This document shows positions 59,412 through 64,000 of a stretch of DNA of 64,000 bases, piece by piece. This DNA comes from Candidatus Contubernalis alkalaceticus (GTDB lineage Bacteria > Bacillota > Dethiobacteria > SKNC01): assembly GCF_022558445.1 (NCBI RefSeq), contig NZ_CP054699.1, positions 576,001 to 640,000 on the forward strand, written 5' to 3'. Each line of letters begins with the position of its first letter. The stretch's first letter is position 1. Position numbers and translations under genes: made by a program. The notes beneath the pieces were generated by a model. The model had not been told where the DNA came from. It worked only from the letters and a program-made list of their open reading frames with translations, and did not search any database.

Positions 59412-60511
59412 GTATGGTAGTGCGTCATCTGTTAAACCGGGAAGGGAGTGGTGTAACCGATCACGTGCTGTTGACCTGGATAAACGAATTTTCAATATTG
59501 TTGGAAGAGTTGGGGCACAGCCTGGAGGTCTGGCAGGAAGGAACGCGCTGGAACAAAGTATATTACGGGGTAGGAAAAATTTTTGCCATTCCAGAAAAAG
59601 ACCCTCATGCCTGCTCTCTGCCTAACGTTAACCAGGCCATGTGGGAAAGTTCTGCCGATATCTCCCTTGCAGTGTATCAAGACCCCCTGCTGGTATACCC
59701 TCAACCCCACCAGGTTAGCATTACCTTGGGTCAAAGCATCCCCTCCCCCGACATGCTTGCCGACAGGAGTACACCTCAAACACGGCGGGAATGGAAAAAT
59801 CAATTAATGCAGGGGATAAGCTCGGTCAATCATGTAGTTACTAATAATACCCAGTTTATTCAGTGGGTTATTTCCAGCTGGCCCGGGCTTAGTCACAAAC
59901 TGAAGCACATTCCTGATTTTTTGGAACCGGAGCCATCCCATGATGTGGCACCGAAAAACATGCCTCCATCCGGGGATACCATCAGAATAGTATTTCCTTG
60001 TCCTGCTTTACCCCGGTTTGGCACCAGCGAGACCCTGCGGGCAGTAAACGCACTGCTGGATCAATACTCTCAGGTAGAGTTCTATTTTTGTGGAAACCTG
60101 CCGCCGTCTATTGAGACACATATGCAAAAGTGGGTTGACCAACGTCCTCGCTGTTACTTGAATTCTGGTGAGAAGATAAATTATAATTTTGCGGATATAG
60201 CGCTTTTTCCCATTAAAAGAGAACCTGTCCCTGTAAAAAGTGTCATTGAGGCCATGGAGGCCGGTGCAGTAGTTATTGGCTCCATGTGGGGCCCTTTAGT
60301 GGATTTTATTATTTCCGGCTATAATGGCCTGTTAATCAAACCAACTGATACTGATATATTTTTGGCTGTGCAGCGTTTAATTGAAAACCCTGTGCTTAAA
60401 GAAAACCTGGGTGTTAAGGCACAGGAAACCAGAAAATCCTTTAAAAAGGATATCTGGAAATCCCGCTGGCAGTCTCTAATTAATGAATTATTGAGGGGGG
60501 AAGTACAATGA
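59399..60511 (+). CDS. Glycosyltransferase family 4-like, diverged
   Basis: 370 residues from ATG 59399 after AAAGGAG; the longer frame lies inside the previous gene. It is a paralog of the 58260 protein (same order: I-P-D-F-L-E, I-V-F-P-C-P, V-E-F-Y-F-C-G-N, V-I-E-A-M-E-A-G-A-V-V-I-G-S), but E-G-T-S-x-x-C is replaced by P-V-P-V-K-S-V, so donor binding differs and activity is uncertain. Overlaps the next gene by 4 bases. Confidence 0.87.
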   Translation: MPRVSMVVRHLLNREGSGVTDHVLLTWINEFSILLEELGHSLEVWQEGTRWNKVYYGVGKIFAIPEKDPHACSLPNVNQAMWESSADISLAVYQDPLLVYPQPHQVSITLGQSIPSPDMLADRSTPQTRREWKNQLMQGISSVNHVVTNNTQFIQWVISSWPGLSHKLKHIPDFLEPEPSHDVAPKNMPPSGDTIRIVFPCPALPRFGTSETLRAVNALLDQYSQVEFYFCGNLPPSIETHMQKWVDQRPRCYLNSGEKINYNFADIALFPIKREPVPVKSVIEAMEAGAVVIGSMWGPLVDFIISGYNGLLIKPTDTDIFLAVQRLIENPVLKENLGVKAQETRKSFKKDIWKSRWQSLINELLRGEVQ

Positions 60512-61209
60512 TAGAACTGGCAGCAATGATGCCGGTTTACAACGAGGCGGCTCAATATTTGGAGCAGACCCTGGAGCATCTGGATAAACTGGTGGAGGCC
60601 ATAGTCATCTGGGATGATGGTTCCACAGACAACACAGGAGAGATTTGCCAATCTTTTAAAAAAGTGAAATATCATCGCAGTGATGAAAGGCTGTTTACCC
60701 AAAACGAATCTCTACTCCGTTCCCGGTTATGGAATTTAACTATCCAACTAAAGCCTCAATGGATTTTAGCCCTGGATGCTGACGAGAATTTTGAAGAACG
60801 GGCAGAAGCTGAATTTCGAAGCCTGCTAAAGCAGCAGGATTTTCAAGCTGTTGACTTTCGGTTGTTTGATTTTTGGAACGGATTCCAGTGCCGGGTTGAC
60901 GGAGGTTGGAACCCCTGGATAAAATTTAACCGTATGCTGGTCAAGTATGATCCTTCTCTATCTGATCAGTGGTGCCAGGAAGACCTGCACTGCGGCCGTT
61001 TCCCCTTGGAATATTACAATATACCTTACGCTTTTCAATCTGATTTAAGGATAAAACATTTTGGTTGGATGAAAATTGAAGACCGGCAGAGAAAGTATGA
61101 TTTTTATACTAACAAAAGGCCCAAATGTCAACACGCTCAATCTATATTCAGCGATGAGGTTCAGCTGGAGGATTGGATCCCCTGTAAAACCCTACCCTTT
61201 AAAGTTTAG
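60508..61209 (+). CDS. Glycosyltransferase family 2
   Basis: 233 residues; GGGGGGAAG upstream. GT-A core: M-M-P-V-Y-N-E-A near the start, I-W-D-D-G-S-T-D-N-T (Asp pair), A-L-D-A-D-E-N-F-E (DxD-like metal site), and H-F-G-W-M near the end. Shorter than usual; only the catalytic domain. Last clear gene of the cluster. The gap 61210-61460 shows open frames but no convincing product. Confidence 0.92.
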   Translation: MIELAAMMPVYNEAAQYLEQTLEHLDKLVEAIVIWDDGSTDNTGEICQSFKKVKYHRSDERLFTQNESLLRSRLWNLTIQLKPQWILALDADENFEERAEAEFRSLLKQQDFQAVDFRLFDFWNGFQCRVDGGWNPWIKFNRMLVKYDPSLSDQWCQEDLHCGRFPLEYYNIPYAFQSDLRIKHFGWMKIEDRQRKYDFYTNKRPKCQHAQSIFSDEVQLEDWIPCKTLPFKV

Positions 61210-61570
61210 TTTAGGGGAAAAGCTTTTACTTCCTGGTATAAAAAGAAGGTTGATATTGTTTTTTCTCCGGCTCCTGGCTGCAGGCCGGGGGCTCAGGGGA
61301 AAAGCCAAAAGAAGGTACCAGCAGTTGAACCTTGGCAAAAGTTTTAAGTTCGATATCCTCGTAAAAGGTGCAGTTAATAGTGACCTTACAACCCTTTTTA
61401 TTGTGCGGATTCTTCACTTATATTCCTCCCAATATGAAGTATTTATATAATAATATATTAAAATACACCCTGATAGTTACTTATTTGAGGTAATCCCCTG
61501 GTTTCAAGAGGATGAGCTGAAGGATGTCCTTCGTCAGCATGCCCGCAAGGCTACTACCGAGATTGGTCGT

Positions 61571-62116
61571 TTGGAGGCCATAGGCGCCATCAATTTTTTA
61601 GCACTGGATGATTTGCCCGTCAAGCAAGAAGGAGAACTGCTGGACCCTCGCAGTATCATAAGCCTTCCTATGAAACATGCATACCCCCTTTTCCAACCAT
61701 TTGAGCGAAACTCAGAGGACCCCTTCATACAAAAGATTGCTTCCTCCGGCAAAAAGTGGGTGGTTATTACGGACGAAACAGGAAAACCGCGTTTTGTTAT
61801 AGATTCCCATATTTTTTTAAGGGAAGCCCTGTTCGGCTGCGATGATTTTAAACCTAAGGCTCTTTGTCATCGTCCCCTTATTGTCCGAAACGCCAATCTT
61901 CCATTAGGTCAGGTATTGAGCAAGCTCACGGTTCGTCCTGAAAAGCCGGGTGACGATGTTGTGGACGAAGACCTTATTCTGGTATGGACTGAAGTGGAAC
62001 GCCGGATAATAACCGGTTCTGATATATTAGGACGGCTGATGCGGGGCATCAGCCGGAGTATCATGATTACTGACTTGGGAAAGCATGTCGGTTCTGCTTC
62101 ATCTTCTCACCAGTAA
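61571..62116 (+). CDS. Probable CBS-domain-pair protein missing its 5' part
   Basis: 181 residues if TTG 61571 is used, but there is no ribosome site, and the coding-like frame extends upstream to about 61460 (Y-L-F-E-V-I-P-W-F-Q-E-D-E-L) without a start codon. The sequence has two weak CBS-like halves: W-V-V-I-T-D-E-T-G-K-P-R-F-V-I-D and R-R-I-I-T-G-S-D-I-L-G-R-L-M. It looks like the C-terminal end of a longer gene, lost by truncation. Confidence 0.5.
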   Translation: MEAIGAINFLALDDLPVKQEGELLDPRSIISLPMKHAYPLFQPFERNSEDPFIQKIASSGKKWVVITDETGKPRFVIDSHIFLREALFGCDDFKPKALCHRPLIVRNANLPLGQVLSKLTVRPEKPGDDVVDEDLILVWTEVERRIITGSDILGRLMRGISRSIMITDLGKHVGSASSSHQ

Positions 62117-62192
62117 TAGTAGAAACTGCGGACAATTGGAAATTGTTGAGGGCTAGGGCCTGAATCTTCGAGCACCTGCTGGGACGCAGGGG

Positions 62193-64000
62193 TCAGGGTA
62201 AAAGGTTCAGATTACGTGCCAGAGAGATAGCCTGCACTCTGCCTCTGGCACCTATTTTTCCGTAGATATTACTGGTATGCCATTTAACCGTTCCCAGTGA
62301 GAGAAAGAGTTTCCCGGCAATTTCCTGGTTGGAGAACCCCTGACTGATATAATTCAGTATCTCAAGCTCCCGGGATGTCAGCTTTTCAACAAGCTCTGCT
62401 GAGTTTTCTTCCCGTTTTTTTAGTGCTTGTCCGGATGCAATTTCTTTACCCGGTGAGTCATTTACCCCCGTAAGTATCTGCTGTATTTTACCGATAAACT
62501 CCAACATCTCCGAGTTTGTAACAGCAGTTTTTCGGCGTTTTATTTTTTCGGTTATACATAAGAAAACGGAGTCAGGCTCCCGGGCTTCGTCTATAAATAA
62601 CTGAAAATATCCTGATTCTTTCCCTGCCTGCAATGCTGAATAAAAAGAAGTTTCAGCAGCCTGGAAATTCCCTGCCTGTTTTTCCAGTCGGGCTTTGAGA
62701 AGCAGTGTTTCCAGCAGAATATTTTGATTTTCTCCCTTGACGGCCTGCTCTTTAACATGGTTTAAAAGAGTGAGGGCATGGGTAAGCTTCTCTTTGTCCT
62801 CCACTGTCATGATGCGTGTGAGTATGAGATAACCCCACTCCTGGCCTCCCTTTGCCACCGTCTTTTCTGAAATACCCTCTTTAGCAAGCACACCCAATGC
62901 TTCGGACAGTTTTCCCTGCTCCAGCAGAATACGGGCTTTCCAGGTGGCGGCGGGGATCGTTATAAACGCGGGGAGATTTACTTCCCGGTGAAGTATTTCA
63001 ATTTTCCTAACGGTTTGTATTGCATTGGGGTAATCCTGCTGTGAAAAAGAGAGAGCCGTCCTGAACAGGTAATTCCATCCCAGAGAAGGCTTTTCCGGTT
63101 CGCTTAAAAGAAGCCCCCTTTCCACACATTGTTCCGCCTCTTCAAGGTTGCCTTTTTCCCGCAGCAGTTCACCCAGCAGGGTCCAGATAAGTCCTATCCG
63201 GGGGACCCCGGGGAATCCTTTGTCTTTGGCGGTCTGTAACAGTTCCCTGGTCAATTCCTCGCTTTCCCTCAGTTTTCCCTGGAAGTAAAGACCGGTTGCT
63301 ACTTTAAAGCCGGCGCTTACAATCAGGTATTTATTACCGTATTTTTGTCTGTTATGGTATGCTTCGCGGTAAAAAGGAAGGGCGCCTTTAGGATTGCCGG
63401 AAAAAATCCGGGCGTCACCGGAGATAATAGCTGCGTTTGTGCGCCAGTAATAATTGTCAGTAGACAAAAGAGTCATGGCTTTTTCAGCATATTCCAGGGC
63501 CTTCTTAAAATCGTTATTGTAAATATAGTAGTAAGTTTTTACCACCGCCAGCATCCCGGTTAGCTCTTCCTGCCCTTCTTTTTCTTCGTAACCCGTTTCT
63601 TCTGCCAGGTCCAGGCAGGTCCTGGCCTCTTCTTTGCCTTTGTCGATGAGGTGCAGCCAGGCTTTGTGTGCGATCAGGCGGGGATTTTTCTTTAACAATT
63701 CCGGAGAGAAACTGTTTAAATATTGAATTATCAGCCTTAACCCCTCACTTAGCAGTAGTTCTTCAATATGATTATTAAGAATAAGGGCAGCGGTCCCGGT
63801 ATTTCCGCCGTTAAGGGCATGACGCAGGGCTTCTCCGGGTTCGCCTGCCTCTACGAACCATCTGCAGGCTTTTTCGTGCAGCATTGATATCTCTTTGGGA
63901 CAGCGGCTTTTCAGCTTATATAATAGCATATCGGCAAATAACGGATGATACCGATACCAGATCCCTTCTTCATCAAGAGGGATAACAAAGAGGTTGTTGC
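62193..64000 (-). CDS. MalT-type LuxR-family regulator, cut by the right window edge
   Basis: The frame is open to base 64000 beyond the ATG at 63929: residues read N-N-L-F-V-I-P-L-D-E-E-G-I-W-Y-R-Y-H-P-L-F, the conserved end of the MalT ATPase part, so the start is outside. Then come TPR-like helices over about 450 residues (A-L-E-Y-A-E-K-A-M; E-E-A-E-Q-C-V-E-R-G) and a LuxR DNA-binding domain at the end (L-T-S-R-E-L-E-I-L...F-L-S-L-G-T-V-K-W-H-T-S-N-I-Y). These large ATP-dependent activators sense small molecules; the ligand is not predictable. No target is visible nearby. Confidence 0.93.
   Translation of the reverse strand, partial: NNLFVIPLDEEGIWYRYHPLFADMLLYKLKSRCPKEISMLHEKACRWFVEAGEPGEALRHALNGGNTGTAALILNNHIEELLLSEGLRLIIQYLNSFSPELLKKNPRLIAHKAWLHLIDKGKEEARTCLDLAEETGYEEKEGQEELTGMLAVVKTYYYIYNNDFKKALEYAEKAMTLLSTDNYYWRTNAAIISGDARIFSGNPKGALPFYREAYHNRQKYGNKYLIVSAGFKVATGLYFQGKLRESEELTRELLQTAKDKGFPGVPRIGLIWTLLGELLREKGNLEEAEQCVERGLLLSEPEKPSLGWNYLFRTALSFSQQDYPNAIQTVRKIEILHREVNLPAFITIPAATWKARILLEQGKLSEALGVLAKEGISEKTVAKGGQEWGYLILTRIMTVEDKEKLTHALTLLNHVKEQAVKGENQNILLETLLLKARLEKQAGNFQAAETSFYSALQAGKESGYFQLFIDEAREPDSVFLCITEKIKRRKTAVTNSEMLEFIGKIQQILTGVNDSPGKEIASGQALKKREENSAELVEKLTSRELEILNYISQGFSNQEIAGKLFLSLGTVKWHTSNIYGKIGARGRVQAISLARNLNLLP

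Noticed and set aside
61076-61450. 124-residue frame overlapping the GT2 gene end
   Set aside because: About a third is a shadow of the glycosyltransferase; the remainder is basic and hydrophobic without recognisable motifs or start site.

Overview
The window looks like chromosomal DNA of an anaerobic, low-to-mid GC Firmicute of the class Clostridia (Peptococcaceae/Desulfotomaculum-like). The basis is strong GGAGG ribosome sites with many GTG/TTG starts, a type VII secretion system (T7SS) of the Firmicute EssC/YukD/WXG100 kind, a tungsten-type aldehyde:ferredoxin oxidoreductase with its own polyferredoxin, double-cluster iron-sulfur proteins and NatK/AgrC-type histidine kinases. No rRNA, tRNA or CRISPR array was seen. 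The species cannot be fixed from sequence reading alone.

Region 1 (1-38.6 kb) is one large, rapidly evolving T7SS island. It starts inside an ABC-2 permease. It then carries essC, a LytTR regulator with a pseudo-receiver, an unknown gene and yukD. After these come many paralogous membrane proteins built as a zinc ribbon, one membrane helix and a variable outer part (TPR, DUF5050 repeats, beta-helix, lipocalin- or PsbP-like domains). A run of WXG100-type substrates, a putative effector with a DUF4176 partner and a TM2 protein follow. Two histidine kinases on the minus strand have complementary defects: one lacks the phospho-histidine, the other lacks the ATP-binding motifs. The island ends with a Ser/Thr kinase / FHA / PP2C module and an acidic membrane protein with repeated T-E-hydrophobic-hydrophobic motifs. 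Recombination debris lies throughout: remnants of the zinc-ribbon genes, a broken FHA gene, a decayed second copy of the ABC-2 permease, a recent 117-bp tandem duplication, and two families of repeated upstream regions (R1, four copies; R2, two copies).

Region 2 (38.7-50.4 kb) is ordinary mixed chromosome: SPFH protein plus Arc-type repressor, QueG-like Fe-S protein, a decayed signal peptidase gene, an FGE-sulfatase-type protein, polysaccharide deacetylase, a TrkA-type potassium channel, a double MerR regulator, an M28 peptidase, a MarR fragment, and the polyferredoxin/AOR pair. An IS3-family element (50467-51951) separates it from region 3.

Region 3 (52.3-61.2 kb) is a surface-glycan cluster: UDP-GlcNAc 2-epimerase, pyruvyl transferase, a ParB-like/methyltransferase fusion, four glycosyltransferases, and a small possible surface protein that may be the glycosylated product. 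The window closes with a headless CBS-type reading frame and a MalT-type LuxR regulator running off the right edge.

Working model (inference): kinase, phosphatase and FHA proteins control the T7SS through threonine phosphorylation, as in type VI systems. The split histidine-kinase pair and the LytTR protein control its transcription through the R1/R2 upstream elements. The zinc-ribbon family provides a diversifying set of surface-exposed modules.
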